DNA of 64,000 bases, taken from NCBI RefSeq assembly GCF_000015645.1, contig NC_008816.1, positions 124,001 through 188,000 of the forward strand. The letters run 5' to 3'. Position numbers and translations under genes: made by a program. This stretch comes from Prochlorococcus marinus str. AS9601. Its GTDB lineage: Bacteria > Cyanobacteriota > Cyanobacteriia > PCC-6307 > Cyanobiaceae. The notes under the pieces were generated by a model. The model searched no databases and was not told the DNA's origin. It saw nothing but the letters and a program-made list of their open reading frames with translations. Below, piece after piece: positions 25,303-36,422 of the stretch. The number at the start of each line of letters is the position of its first letter. The stretch's first letter is position 1.

Positions 25303-26211
25303 TCATCTAATTCGAGAAATTAAAAAAGATATAGGAATTTCAAAAGCTTTTACTGAATTTTTTACATAAGCTCTATTATTAAAGACATCATAGTCTAGCC
25401 TTTCTATAGAATCTAATATTCCTCTGTAAAGTCGTAAGGATGTCCAAACAGGCCATCTTGCGTCAGAAGATAACCATTTGATTCCATCTTCAGATTTCTG
25501 GAACCAATCGCGAGCTCTATTTAATTGAAAGTTCATTAGTGCTTTCCATTGTTTGTTTATTTCACCTTTTAAAAGTTTTTCTTCAGAATAATTAAATTTT
25601 TCAATATCCTCTTGAGGAAGATAAATTCTACCTCTTTGCCTATCTTCGCCGACATCTCTCAATATATTCGTTAATTGATTAGCTATACCTAGAGCTATAG
25701 CGGCTTCTGAGGGGTCAGGTTTGGCACTCCATGGAGCGGATGTGTACGCACTATCAATTCCCATGACATTCTGAGTCATCAAACCAACTGTCCCTGCGAC
25801 TCTATAACAATAGAGTTTTAATTCATCAAAATCTTTGTATCTAAATTTATTAAGATCCATTCTCTGGCCATCTATCATGTCTAGATAAGGTTGAATACTT
25901 TGTGGATATTTTTCGATGGTGTCTAGTAGAACGGCATCTAATTCGGATTTAATGTTGCCTTTAAAAACATTCTTTGTATTTTCTTCCCATTCGTTTAAAT
26001 TTTCTGCTAGTTCATCTTGCGATTTAGTTGAAGCTTCTAAGCTATCCATTATTTCATCTGTTCTTCTACACCAAACATAAATAGCCCAAATGGCTTTTCT
26101 TTTCTCTACAGGTAGCAGAAGCGTTCCCAAGTAAAAGGTTTTAGCCCATTTTTGGGTTTCTTTTCGGCATATCTCGTATGCTTGATCTAGTTGAGAAATT
26201 GAATTTTTCAA
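25303..26211 (-). CDS. crtB: Phytoene synthase
   Basis: A 302-residue head-to-head prenyl synthase. The first Asp-rich motif is C-R-R-T-D-E-I-M-D near residue 49, the second is N-I-L-R-D-V-G-E-D-R-Q-R-G-R-I-Y-L-P, which is the strongest signature. It condenses two GGPP to phytoene, the first carotenoid step, at the membrane surface. It is transcribed right after crtP (pds) with about 40 bases between, so the two steps are co-expressed. Squalene synthase is unlikely given the full phytoene synthase signature. Confidence 0.96.
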   Translation of the reverse strand: MKNSISQLDQAYEICRKETQKWAKTFYLGTLLLPVEKRKAIWAIYVWCRRTDEIMDSLEASTKSQDELAENLNEWEENTKNVFKGNIKSELDAVLLDTIEKYPQSIQPYLDMIDGQRMDLNKFRYKDFDELKLYCYRVAGTVGLMTQNVMGIDSAYTSAPWSAKPDPSEAAIALGIANQLTNILRDVGEDRQRGRIYLPQEDIEKFNYSEEKLLKGEINKQWKALMNFQLNRARDWFQKSEDGIKWLSSDARWPVWTSLRLYRGILDSIERLDYDVFNNRAYVKNSVKAFEIPISFLISRIR

Positions 26212-26250
26212 AAAGTTTTAGATGAATTTTAAATTACTGGGATGAAAATC

Positions 26251-27693
<1,443 letters not shown>

Positions 27694-27741
27694 TTAAAGT
27701 TAGAACATAATAGTTTTTTTCGTTGATTATTTCTTAAAATT

Positions 27742-28089
27742 ATGGAAAAAATGCTTTTAAAATCGACTACTAGGCATGTAAGAATTTTTACTGCCGAAGT
27801 GGTAGATGAAGAATTAAAGTTTCATCCCAATAAACTAACTCTTGATTTAGATCCTGATAACGAATTTATTTGGAACGAAGATTCTCTAAATAAAATAAAT
27901 GAAAAATTCAATGAATTAATAAAAGAGAGAGCAGGAAAGGATTTAGATGATTATGAACTTCGAAAAATAGGATCAGAAATTGAAGGTTTGATTAAATTTT
28001 TGCTTCAAAATGGTCAGCTTAGCTATAACCCTGATTGTAGAGTAATGAATTATTCAATGGGTTTACCAAAGACAAATGAAGTGCTGTGA
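27742..28089 (+). CDS. ndhM: NDH-1 subunit M
   Basis: A 115-residue soluble protein matching Ndh[13 protein letters not shown] near the N-terminus, the [18 protein letters not shown] block, and the closing [17 protein letters not shown]. It is one of the oxygenic-photosynthesis-specific subunits of NDH-1 on the cytoplasmic side. An ATG three codons in is an alternative start. The stop overlaps a GTG start of the next gene (GTGA), so ndhM and the DUF3172 gene are translated together. Confidence 0.95.
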   Translation: MEKMLLKSTTRHVRIFTAEVVDEELKFHPNKLTLDLDPDNEFIWNEDSLNKINEKFNELIKERAGKDLDDYELRKIGSEIEGLIKFLLQNGQLSYNPDCRVMNYSMGLPKTNEVL

Positions 28090-28709
28090 ATAGATCATTC
28101 TCAAATAGAAGGCCAAGAAGAGGCTCAAATAGAAGTTATTATTCACCAAATCCAAGGGACATTGATCCGTATGGTCAAAGAAATAATAGATTGCCTGCTT
28201 CTTCTGAACAAAAGATCAATTTTAGTACAGGAACCATAGCAGTCCTTGCTGGAGTATTAATTTTAGGAGTTGGTATCGGGAGCGCTATTACCAGCACAAC
28301 TGATGGCGGGCAGGGAAATATAGCAAGTCAACAACAATTAGATATGGCTGTTCCAGATCCTGAATTTTGCAGACAATGGGGTGCTAGTGCTTTTGTAATT
28401 GATGTTGAAATGTATACGACTCTAAATCCATCTACGAGTTTTGTAACGCAACCAGCTCTTCAGCCGGGTTGTGTTATTAGAAGAGAGAATTGGACAGTTT
28501 TACAAAAACAGGGTGCAATTAGTAATGAAGATGTAAGAGAATGTAAGCAAAGGATGAATACTTTTGCTTATATTGGTTCTATCAGAGATAAGCCAATAGT
28601 TAAGTGCGTTTATCAGACTGATGTAAATGAAAATAAATTTATAATAAAAGGCGATGGACAAGCCGAAGACGGAGGAGTAGGTATTAATAAAGAAGCAATT
28701 CAGTTTTGA
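28086..28709 (+). CDS. DUF3172 membrane-anchored protein
   Basis: A 207-residue protein. A basic, Arg/Ser-rich N-terminus (residues 1-40) leads to one hydrophobic span (about 49-70, [16 protein letters not shown]), then a soluble domain with several cysteines ([12 protein letters not shown] and later G-C-V-I, E-C-K-Q, K-C-V-Y). This matches the cyanobacterial/plastid DUF3172 family of unknown function. The positive N-terminus suggests the C-terminal domain is outside the cytosol, so disulfides are possible. The GTG start is coupled to ndhM by a four-base overlap, which hints at an NDH-1 or thylakoid link. Confidence 0.8.
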   Translation: MNRSFSNRRPRRGSNRSYYSPNPRDIDPYGQRNNRLPASSEQKINFSTGTIAVLAGVLILGVGIGSAITSTTDGGQGNIASQQQLDMAVPDPEFCRQWGASAFVIDVEMYTTLNPSTSFVTQPALQPGCVIRRENWTVLQKQGAISNEDVRECKQRMNTFAYIGSIRDKPIVKCVYQTDVNENKFIIKGDGQAEDGGVGINKEAIQF

Positions 28710-28713
28710 AAAA

Positions 28714-29658
28714 TTATATATGCCTTAAAGGGCTTTCTAAACTAGCAAATTGTGGCAGAATATTTTTTTTAAATACTTCTGATGCTCTTGACGTATATCT
28801 TGACGGATTAGTAATTAATTTAAGTTCTCTTTTAACTTCTAAGTCAGCTACGAATGCTTTGTGGATTGTTCCAGCTGATAATTCTCTTTCAATGGAAACC
28901 ACAGGCAAAAAGGAAGCTCCTAAACCTGATTGAACTGCATTCTTGATTGCTTCAAGAGAGTTAAGTTCCATCTCAATTTTTAATCTTTGAATATCAAGCC
29001 CAGAATCTTGAAGAAGTTTATCAACAACTTTTCTTGTTGTAGATTGTGAGTCTAACGTTACAAAATTTAATTTGTATAAGTCTTCTTTTAGAAGCTCTTT
29101 TTTGGTCGAAAGTGGATGTTTAGATGGTAAAACTAATGCCAATTCATCAGTGGCATATGGGATGACTTGTAGCAAATTTTCCAAATCTCCAGGTAATTGC
29201 CCGCCAATAATGGCTAAGTCAATTTGTCCATTGGCCACACTCCAACCAGTTCTTCTTGTACTATGAACTTGAAGTTGAACAGATACATCAGGGTATTTTT
29301 GTCTGAACAGTCCTATCATTCTCGGCATTAAATAGGTACCCGTTGTTTGGCTCGCTCCAATGACAAGTGTGCCACCTTTTAAGCTATTTAAATCTTCAAT
29401 AGCTTTGCAAGCTTCGTCGCATTGATTCAAAATTCGTTCACAATATTCAAGTAATAGTCTCCCTCCTTCAGTCAATAGAGCCTTCCTACCACCTCTGTCG
29501 AAAATTGTGATTTCCAGTTGTTTTTCTAAATTTTGTATTTGTAAACTTACGGCAGGTTGGGTTACATATAAGAGATCTGCTGCTTTTTTAAAGCTTCCTT
29601 GCGCTGCTATAGCTTTTAATATTCTTAATTGGTCGAGTGTAAATGGTAATTCTGGCAT
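28714..29658 (-). CDS. rbcR: LysR-type regulator RbcR (Ycf30/NdhR/CmpR group)
   Basis: A 314-residue LysR regulator. The N-terminal helix-turn-helix has [20 protein letters not shown]; the effector domain follows from about residue 90. The N-terminus [19 protein letters not shown] and the neighbourhood (next to ndhF and ndhD) match RbcR/Ycf30. Relatives control Rubisco, inorganic-carbon uptake and ndhF genes according to carbon metabolites such as 2-phosphoglycolate. It is divergent from the Z-ISO-like gene across 83 bases holding a perfect inverted repeat. Confidence 0.9.
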   Translation of the reverse strand: MPELPFTLDQLRILKAIAAQGSFKKAADLLYVTQPAVSLQIQNLEKQLEITIFDRGGRKALLTEGGRLLLEYCERILNQCDEACKAIEDLNSLKGGTLVIGASQTTGTYLMPRMIGLFRQKYPDVSVQLQVHSTRRTGWSVANGQIDLAIIGGQLPGDLENLLQVIPYATDELALVLPSKHPLSTKKELLKEDLYKLNFVTLDSQSTTRKVVDKLLQDSGLDIQRLKIEMELNSLEAIKNAVQSGLGASFLPVVSIERELSAGTIHKAFVADLEVKRELKLITNPSRYTSRASEVFKKNILPQFASLESPLRHI

Positions 29659-29687
29659 CTATTATGCCTACAATTTCTTATAATTCT

Positions 29688-29703
29688 AATGCTTAGGAGC
29701 ATT
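29688..29703. promoter_or_regulatory. Perfect inverted repeat between rbcR and the Z-ISO-like gene
   Basis: AATGCT-TAGG-AGCATT is a six-base perfect palindrome with a four-base centre, midway between two divergent starts. LysR regulators usually bind such dyads next to their own gene, so an RbcR operator is the natural reading. It does not exactly fit the T-N11-A core, and a chance occurrence in AT-rich DNA cannot be excluded. Confidence 0.4.
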
Positions 29704-29741
29704 CTTGTTAAGAACAAAAATTATTTGAACAATTTAAATAT

Positions 29742-30470
29742 ATGGAGACTCATAAAACTTCGCTTATCATTTTAATTTTAATTTTGATTTTTGCGGTTAT
29801 TCATAGTGGCGGAGCTGCTTTAAGAATCAAAGCAGAATCTATTATGGGTCCAAGATTATGGCGGTTATGTTTTGTTTTTCTAAGTTTGCCATCTGCAATT
29901 ATCTTGATTAGTTATTTTTTGGCTCATAGATATGACGGAATCAGATTATGGAATTTACAGGGCAATAATTTTGTTTTTATGGTCGTTTGGGTCTTAACTG
30001 CAATAAGTTTTTTATTTTTATATCCCGCTACTTACAATTTGCTAGAAATTCCATCCGTTTTAAAACCTAAAGTACGAATCTATGGAACTGGGATAATGCG
30101 AATCACAAGACATCCACAAGCATTTGGTCAGATAATTTGGTGTTTTGCACATACTTTATGGATTGGCACATCATTCACATTAGTAACTTCTATTGGCTTA
30201 GTTTTGCATCACCTTTTTGCAATCTGGCATGGCGATAAGAGATTAGCATATAGATTTGGAGAAGAATTTGAAAATTTTAAAAAAAATACTTCCATAATTC
30301 CTTTCTTGGCGATATTTGAGGGGAGGCAAGAATTTAAGATTAAAGAATTTTTTAGGTTATCTCAAGTTGGCATATTAATTGCAATAGGCGTACTTTGGTG
30401 GTCTCATCAATATATAAATATTGCTGTTAAAACATTTAATTCATCATTTTTGTCTGAATTTTTCAATTGA
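29742..30470 (+). CDS. NnrU-family protein, likely 15-cis-zeta-carotene isomerase (Z-ISO)
   Basis: A 242-residue polytopic membrane protein with about five to six hydrophobic spans. The C-terminal half has F-L-Y-P-A-T-Y-N-L-L-E, then M-R-I-T-R-H-P-Q-A-F-G-Q-I-I-W-C and H-H-L-F-A-I-W-H-G-D-K-R-L-A-Y-R, which follow plant and cyanobacterial Z-ISO closely as I remember it. Bacterial NnrU of the nitrite/nitric oxide locus is a weaker alternative, and no denitrification genes are nearby. Z-ISO is a haem-b enzyme acting between CrtP and CrtQ; conserved His residues in these motifs could be haem ligands. It lies between rbcR and ndhF. Confidence 0.8.
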   Translation: METHKTSLIILILILIFAVIHSGGAALRIKAESIMGPRLWRLCFVFLSLPSAIILISYFLAHRYDGIRLWNLQGNNFVFMVVWVLTAISFLFLYPATYNLLEIPSVLKPKVRIYGTGIMRITRHPQAFGQIIWCFAHTLWIGTSFTLVTSIGLVLHHLFAIWHGDKRLAYRFGEEFENFKKNTSIIPFLAIFEGRQEFKIKEFFRLSQVGILIAIGVLWWSHQYINIAVKTFNSSFLSEFFN

Positions 30471-30503
30471 CAGTTTAAAATCAAAATATAAATTCTTTAA
30501 AAA

Positions 30504-32516
30504 ATGCCACAAGCTTCAGAAATTGCCTGGTTAATCCCCGTTTTTCCACTAATTGGAGCAGTGCTTTCTGGCTTAGGACTAATAAGCATTAACAAGAAAA
30601 TTAATAATTCAAGAGAAATAGTTTCTGTAGGTCTGATTTCTTTCGTTGGGATTTCTGCGGTAATTAGTTATAAAGCTTTAATTGAACAAGTTAATGGTTA
30701 TCAATCAGTAGAAAAATTATTTGTATGGGCCAATGCAGGGGATTTTACAATTCCAATGGGATTTGTCCTTGATCCTTTGGGGAGTGTAATGCTTGCGTTA
30801 GTAACTACAATAACTTTGCTGGTAATGATTTACTCTCATGGTTACATGGCGCATGACAAAGGATATGTCAGATTTTTTACATATTTAGCATTATTTAGTA
30901 GTTCAATGATGGGATTGATAGTTAGTCCGAATTTATTAGAAATTTATGTTTTTTGGGAATTGGTTGGGATGTGTTCTTACTTATTAGTTGGTTTTTGGTA
31001 CGACAGGGATGGCGCTGCACACGCTGCACAAAAAGCATTTGTTGTTAATAGAGTGGGAGATTTTGGTTTATTACTAGGAATTCTTGGCCTATTTTGGGCT
31101 ACAAATAGTTTTGATTTTAATGAAATAGCTACTGGAATTTCTCAATCGATATCTGACCATTCGATACCTATTTGGGCTGCTTTATTACTTTGTTTTTTAG
31201 TTTTTTTAGGGCCAATGGCTAAATCCGCTCAGTTTCCTCTTCATGTGTGGTTGCCTGATGCGATGGAAGGTCCTACACCCATTTCTGCACTTATCCATGC
31301 TGCAACAATGGTTGCAGCAGGAATCTTTCTTGTAGCAAGACTTCAACCTTTGTATTCAATATTCCCCTCTATTCAGTTCATTATTGCTTTAGTTGGTACC
31401 ATTACTTGTTTTTTAGGAGCCTCTATAGCTTTGACACAAATGGATTTAAAAAAAGGTTTAGCATATAGCACAGTTTCTCAGCTTGGGTATATGATGCTCG
31501 CAATGGGTTGTGGAGCACCAGTTGCAGGAATTTTTCATTTAGTAACTCATGCTTGCTTTAAAGCAATGCTATTTTTGGGATCTGGTTCAGTAATACATGC
31601 TATGGAAGAAGTAGTTGGTCATCAGCCTGTATTAGCTCAAGATATGAGATTAATGGGCGGTTTAAGAAAAAAAATGCCATACACATCAACAACATTTTTA
31701 ATAGGTTGTGTAGCAATTAGTGGAATTCCCCCACTGGCAGGTTTTTGGAGTAAAGACGAGATACTCGGAAATGCTTTTATATCATTTCCAGCTTTTTGGT
31801 TCGTAGGACTTTTAACAGCTGGTATGACTGCTTTTTATATGTTTAGGCTTTATTTCTTGACATTTGAAGGAGATTTCAGAGGGGATAATAAAGAATTGCA
31901 AAAACAGCTTCTAATAGCCTCTAAAACAAACCTAGATGAAGAAAATGAAGAAGAGCATGAAGAACATGGCTCTATCCATGAGTCACCCTGGTCAATGACA
32001 TTTCCCTTAGTATTTCTAGCTGTACCGTCGGTAATAATTGGTTTTATGGGACTTCCATGGGATAGCAAAATTGCAAATTTACTAGATCCTGAAGAAGCAG
32101 AGACTGCTGCAAAAGCCTTCGAATTTAAAGAATTTTTGCCTTTAGCAATTGCCTCGGTACTTATCGCATCAGCTGGCATCATTATTGCTTATCAGGCATA
32201 TTTTGTGAAAAAAATTAATTTATCAGTTTTATTTGCCGAAAAGTTTCCTAGCATTAATCGATTTTTATCCAACAAATGGTATCTAGATGATATTAATGAA
32301 AAACTTTTTGTTAAGGGTAGTAGGAAACTTGCTAAAGAAGTTTTAGAGGTTGATTCTAAGGTTGTTGATGGCGTCGTTAATCTTACTGGACTTGTAACTT
32401 TAGGAAGTGGAGAAGGTTTAAAATATTTTGAGACTGGTAGGGCTCAATTTTATGCGCTTATTGTTTTTGGAGGAGTCATTTTACTAGTTGCTATATTTGG
32501 TTTTCAATCTCCTTAA
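30504..32516 (+). CDS. ndhF: NDH-1 subunit 5 (NdhF)
   Basis: A 670-residue membrane protein with about 15-16 predicted spans. The L-E-I-Y-V-F-W-E-L-V-G-M-C-S-Y-L-L block, F-P-L-H-V-W-L-P-D-A-M-E-G-P-T-P-I-S-A and the later H-A-C-F-K-A-M-L-F-L are the proton-pumping antiporter signature. NdhF is the distal proton pump of NDH-1 and contacts the plastoquinone-reducing or CO2-uptake modules. A charged, Glu/His-rich loop (about residues 472-496) is unusual but sits in the variable region. It is followed by ndhD with a 130-base gap. Confidence 0.96.
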   Translation: MPQASEIAWLIPVFPLIGAVLSGLGLISINKKINNSREIVSVGLISFVGISAVISYKALIEQVNGYQSVEKLFVWANAGDFTIPMGFVLDPLGSVMLALVTTITLLVMIYSHGYMAHDKGYVRFFTYLALFSSSMMGLIVSPNLLEIYVFWELVGMCSYLLVGFWYDRDGAAHAAQKAFVVNRVGDFGLLLGILGLFWATNSFDFNEIATGISQSISDHSIPIWAALLLCFLVFLGPMAKSAQFPLHVWLPDAMEGPTPISALIHAATMVAAGIFLVARLQPLYSIFPSIQFIIALVGTITCFLGASIALTQMDLKKGLAYSTVSQLGYMMLAMGCGAPVAGIFHLVTHACFKAMLFLGSGSVIHAMEEVVGHQPVLAQDMRLMGGLRKKMPYTSTTFLIGCVAISGIPPLAGFWSKDEILGNAFISFPAFWFVGLLTAGMTAFYMFRLYFLTFEGDFRGDNKELQKQLLIASKTNLDEENEEEHEEHGSIHESPWSMTFPLVFLAVPSVIIGFMGLPWDSKIANLLDPEEAETAAKAFEFKEFLPLAIASVLIASAGIIIAYQAYFVKKINLSVLFAEKFPSINRFLSNKWYLDDINEKLFVKGSRKLAKEVLEVDSKVVDGVVNLTGLVTLGSGEGLKYFETGRAQFYALIVFGGVILLVAIFGFQSP

Positions 32517-32646
32517 GTATCATAATTACAATTGTGTGTCTTCACTGTCCATTGGGGTGAAAAAATACAGAAAATTTCTAGACTTTATTTAAGATAAATT
32601 TCTTATTAAATTGAGTACTTATTTTTATACACATTTTGCGACACAA

Positions 32647-34251
32647 ATGTTGGGAACTTTGGGCGCTGGATTGTCTAATTTTCCTTGGTTATCTGCTTCA
32701 ATTTTATTCCCAATTGGTAGTGCATTTGTGATACCTTTTTTTCCAGATAAAGGGGATGGCAAAGAGGTGAGATGGTTTGCATTGTCTATTGCATTAATTA
32801 CTTTTTTAATAACTGTAGGTTCATACATAAATGGCTTTGATATTAGTAATGAAAATGTTCAACTTAAAGAAAATATTAGTTGGCTCCCTGATTTAGGTCT
32901 TACTTGGTCTGTTGGCGCTGATGGTATGTCTATGCCGTTAATATTATTGACTAGTTTTATAACTGCTTTAGCAGTTCTTGCTGCATGGCCAGTAAAGTTC
33001 AAACCAAAGTTATTTTTCTTTTTAATATTGGTTATGGATGGTGGGCAAATCGCTGTGTTTGCCGTACAAGATATGCTTTTATTCTTTCTAACTTGGGAAC
33101 TTGAGTTAATTCCTGTTTATTTATTACTCGCTATATGGGGTGGCAAAAATCGACAATATGCTGCGACAAAATTCATTATCTATACAGCTGGTAGTTCTAT
33201 CTTTATTCTTCTTGCCGCGTTAGCAATGGGTTTCTATGGTACAGAAATTCCTAACTTTGAGTTTTCTCACTTGGCAGCTCAAGATTTTAGTCAAAAATTC
33301 CAAATTTTATGCTATGTAGGGCTTTTAATTGCATTTGGTGTGAAACTTCCAATAGTACCCCTGCATACTTGGCTTCCAGATGCTCATGGAGAGGCTACAG
33401 CTCCAGTTCATATGCTTCTAGCGGGAATTTTATTAAAGATGGGAGGATATGCTCTTTTAAGATTTAATGCACAATTATTACCCGTCGCTCATGCTCAATT
33501 TGCTCCATTATTGATAGTTCTAGGGGTAGTCAATATCATTTATGCTGCATTAACTTCTTTTGCTCAAAGAAATCTTAAAAGAAAAATTGCATATAGTTCG
33601 ATAAGTCATATGGGTTTCGTTCTTATTGGAATAGGCAGTTTCAGTAGCCTTGGAACAAGTGGAGCTATGCTGCAAATGGTTAGTCATGGATTAATCGGTG
33701 CAAGTTTATTTTTTCTTGTTGGTGCTACCTATGACAGAACAAAAACTCTTAAACTTGATGAAATGAGTGGTGTAGGACAAAAAATGAGAATCATGTTTGC
33801 CTTATGGACTGCTTGCTCATTGGCTTCTCTTGCTTTGCCTGGTATGAGCGGATTTGTTTCCGAATTGATGGTTTTTACAGGATTTGTTACTGATGAAGTG
33901 TATACTCTTCCTTTTAGGGTAGTGATGGCTTCTTTAGCAGCTATCGGTGTAATACTTACTCCTATTTATCTACTTTCAATGTTACGAGAAATTTTCTTTG
34001 GTAAAGAAAATCCTAAATTAATAGAAGAACGAAAACTCATAGATGCAGAGCCAAGGGAAGTTTATATTATTGCCTGTTTACTTTTACCGATTATTGGAAT
34101 AGGTTTATACCCAAGATTAGTTACTGAAAGTTATATTGCATCTATCAATAATTTAGTCGATAGAGATTTAACTGCCATTAAAAGTGCTGCTAAAGCAAAT
34201 ATTTTTTCAGGAACTAAAAAAAATGATATCCTAAAAGCTCCAACAATATAA
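32647..34251 (+). CDS. ndhD: NDH-1 subunit 4 (NdhD)
   Basis: A 534-residue membrane protein with about 14 spans. The signatures are [12 protein letters not shown] and [22 protein letters not shown], the key Lys/Glu proton-channel residues of this family. NdhD is the second antiporter-like pump of NDH-1, paired with NdhF. The ATG giving [15 protein letters not shown] is used; a TTG 36 bases upstream would add twelve residues that do not look family-like. The gap between ndhF and ndhD contains no strong terminator, so they may be one operon. Confidence 0.95.
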   Translation: MLGTLGAGLSNFPWLSASILFPIGSAFVIPFFPDKGDGKEVRWFALSIALITFLITVGSYINGFDISNENVQLKENISWLPDLGLTWSVGADGMSMPLILLTSFITALAVLAAWPVKFKPKLFFFLILVMDGGQIAVFAVQDMLLFFLTWELELIPVYLLLAIWGGKNRQYAATKFIIYTAGSSIFILLAALAMGFYGTEIPNFEFSHLAAQDFSQKFQILCYVGLLIAFGVKLPIVPLHTWLPDAHGEATAPVHMLLAGILLKMGGYALLRFNAQLLPVAHAQFAPLLIVLGVVNIIYAALTSFAQRNLKRKIAYSSISHMGFVLIGIGSFSSLGTSGAMLQMVSHGLIGASLFFLVGATYDRTKTLKLDEMSGVGQKMRIMFALWTACSLASLALPGMSGFVSELMVFTGFVTDEVYTLPFRVVMASLAAIGVILTPIYLLSMLREIFFGKENPKLIEERKLIDAEPREVYIIACLLLPIIGIGLYPRLVTESYIASINNLVDRDLTAIKSAAKANIFSGTKKNDILKAPTI

Positions 34252-34374
34252 TTTTTTAAATTAATGCAATATTGTTTGGCATTAAATAAATTAAAAGATA
34301 TCTTGTGAGTAGATTTTATCTATTTTAAAATAACTTATTTCAATCCTATTGATAGGCAACAATTAGGCCCTAGA

Positions 34375-35196
34375 TTGTTGATTAAGTTTCTTCAAGATGC
34401 CGCAGGTAAAGGTGAGCTTGATCCATGGGATATTGATGTAATAAGTGTAATTGATAGTTTTTTAGAGCAATACACTTATACTTTTAATCAATCTTCAAAT
34501 AGTCAAATCTCATATCAGAAGGATTTAGCCGAGACCAGCGAAGCATTTTTTGCGGCTTCCGTACTAGTTAATCTTAAGGCTGAGGTTTTGGAAGCTGATG
34601 TTTTTAAAGAGAATTCTTCAGACTTTGAAGATGAATTTGATTTGGATGATCAAGATTGGATAGATAAAGAATTTGACGTCCCAAAATATCCTGAAAAATA
34701 TCTAAGAAGAAGATCAATTGCCCAACCAATTCTTAAACGTACAACAACGTTGGGAGAACTTGTAAGTCAGTTAGAGTCCATAGCAGAAGTTATAGAAACC
34801 CAAGATCTTCTGCTTATGAAGAGAAAAAGAAATAAAAAATATTCTGATAAGGCTTTAATTTCTCAAGTAAAATCTTTAGCACATCGCGAGAAACTTCCAG
34901 AAACAACTAAAGCATTGGGGAAATTTATCGACGGATGGGAAAAAGCATTACAATGGACAGACTTTGAATATTTAGTCAAAAAATGGCAAACAGTTGTAAA
35001 AAATGACTTAGATAAAGATCGTTTGGGAGTTTTTTGGGCTTTGTTATTTTTATCATCTGAAAACAAAATTGAAATCAAACAAATTAATTCCTTGTATGGT
35101 CCAATTCAAATTAAAAGAATAATACCTGATGGTGGCTTAGCTCAACTGCCTATAGAAAATCTTGAGGTAAGTAATGTCTCTTCCTCGGCTGCTTAG
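34375..35196 (+). CDS. scpA: Segregation and condensation protein A
   Basis: A 273-residue kleisin. The N-terminal D-A-A-G-K-G-E-L-D-P-W-D-I-D-V-I-S-V-I-D-S-F-L is the ScpA signature, and the C-terminal winged-helix segment follows V-F-W-A-L-L-F-L-S-S-E-N-K-I. ScpA bridges SMC heads and ScpB in chromosome condensation. The start is uncertain: the first canonical in-frame start is this TTG, but the frame is open upstream to 34309 with no ATG, GTG or TTG. Residues just before it (L-G-P-R) look family-like, so the true start may be a rare ATT near 34348. Confidence 0.85.
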   Translation: MLIKFLQDAAGKGELDPWDIDVISVIDSFLEQYTYTFNQSSNSQISYQKDLAETSEAFFAASVLVNLKAEVLEADVFKENSSDFEDEFDLDDQDWIDKEFDVPKYPEKYLRRRSIAQPILKRTTTLGELVSQLESIAEVIETQDLLLMKRKRNKKYSDKALISQVKSLAHREKLPETTKALGKFIDGWEKALQWTDFEYLVKKWQTVVKNDLDKDRLGVFWALLFLSSENKIEIKQINSLYGPIQIKRIIPDGGLAQLPIENLEVSNVSSSAA

Positions 35197-35243
35197 AAGC
35201 TTAATAGTAATAACGTATAATTTTAAAAAATGGTTTTGAATTT

Positions 35244-36422
35244 ATGAAGGCAATGATACTTGCGGCAGGTAAAGGTACACGTGTTCAGCCTATTACTCAT
35301 GTTATTCCGAAACCGATGATTCCGATTTTACAAAAACCCGTTATGGAGTTTCTCTTGGAACTTTTAAGAGAACATAACTTTAAGGAAATAATGGTAAATG
35401 TTTCTCATCTCGCTGAAGAAATTGAAAATTATTTTAGAGATGGGCAAAGATTTGGAGTAGAAATTGCTTATAGTTTTGAGGGAAGAATTGAAGACGGGGA
35501 ACTAATAGGTGATGCTTTGGGATCTGCAGGAGGATTAAAAAAAATTCAGGATTTTCAAAATTTCTTTGATGAAACTTTTGTTGTGTTATGTGGTGATGCT
35601 TTAGTTGATTTAGATTTAACTCAAGCTGTTAAAAAACATAAGCAGAAAGGAGCGATTGCGAGCTTGATAACAAAGAAGGTAACTAAAGATCAAGTATCAA
35701 GTTACGGTGTTGTAGTGTCTGATGAAAATGGGAGGATAAAGGCTTTTCAGGAAAAGCCAACAGTTGATCAAGCTTTAAGTGACTCTATAAATACAGGAAT
35801 TTATCTTTTCGAACCCGAAATTTTTAATTACATACCTTCAGCAGAGAAATTTGATATTGGAGCTGATCTTTTCCCTAAACTTGTTGAAATGGATTTACCA
35901 TTTTTTGCATTACCAATGGATTTTGAATGGGTAGATATTGGAAAAGTTCCTGATTATTGGACTGCCATCAGAAATGTATTACTAGGTAAGGTAAGACAAG
36001 TACAAATACCAGGTAAGGAAATAAAACCCGGAGTTTTTACTGGCTTGAATGTAGCGGCTAACTGGGAAAAGGTTAATATTACCGGGCCGGTTTATATAGG
36101 AGGTATGACTAGGATCGAGGATGGAGCAACTATTATTGGCCCTTCCATGATTGGACCAAGTTGTTGCATTTGCGAGGGCGCAACTATAGATAACTCAATT
36201 ATTTTTGATTATTCTAAAATTGGTAAAGGTGTAAGACTTATGGATAAGTTAGTGTTTGGTAAATATTGTGTTGGGAAAAATGGAGATCATTTTGATTTGC
36301 AAGATGCATCTTTAGATTGGTTAATAGCTGATTCAAGAAGATCTGATTTGACTGAGCCATCGCCTCAACAGAAAGCTATGGCAGAATTATTAGGTACTGA
36401 TTTGATTAATATTCCAGACTAA
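35244..36422 (+). CDS. Sugar-phosphate nucleotidyltransferase (GDP-mannose/NDP-glucose pyrophosphorylase type)
   Basis: A 392-residue enzyme with a nucleotidyltransferase N-domain (residues about 1-235) and a left-handed beta-helix C-domain. The signature is M-I-L-A-A-G-K-G-T-R-V-Q-P-I-T-H-V-I-P-K-P, followed by C-G-D-A-L-V-D-L-D and D-F-E-W-V-D-I-G. The C-domain shows hexapeptide-like periodicity (I-G-P-S-M-I-G-P-S-C-C-I-C-E-G). It makes a nucleotide sugar for polysaccharide or glycolipid synthesis. The exact sugar cannot be read. It stands alone after scpA; its 3' end overlaps metF by 17 bases. Confidence 0.85.
   Translation: MKAMILAAGKGTRVQPITHVIPKPMIPILQKPVMEFLLELLREHNFKEIMVNVSHLAEEIENYFRDGQRFGVEIAYSFEGRIEDGELIGDALGSAGGLKKIQDFQNFFDETFVVLCGDALVDLDLTQAVKKHKQKGAIASLITKKVTKDQVSSYGVVVSDENGRIKAFQEKPTVDQALSDSINTGIYLFEPEIFNYIPSAEKFDIGADLFPKLVEMDLPFFALPMDFEWVDIGKVPDYWTAIRNVLLGKVRQVQIPGKEIKPGVFTGLNVAANWEKVNITGPVYIGGMTRIEDGATIIGPSMIGPSCCICEGATIDNSIIFDYSKIGKGVRLMDKLVFGKYCVGKNGDHFDLQDASLDWLIADSRRSDLTEPSPQQKAMAELLGTDLINIPD

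Noticed and set aside
28706-28933. 75-codon frame after the DUF3172 gene
   Set aside because: It lies antisense to the well-supported C-terminus of rbcR and shows no protein-like pattern.
32541-32561. TTCAC ... GTGAA inverted repeat between ndhF and ndhD
   Set aside because: Only five base pairs with an 11-base loop and no T-run on the coding strand; too weak for a terminator or operator call.
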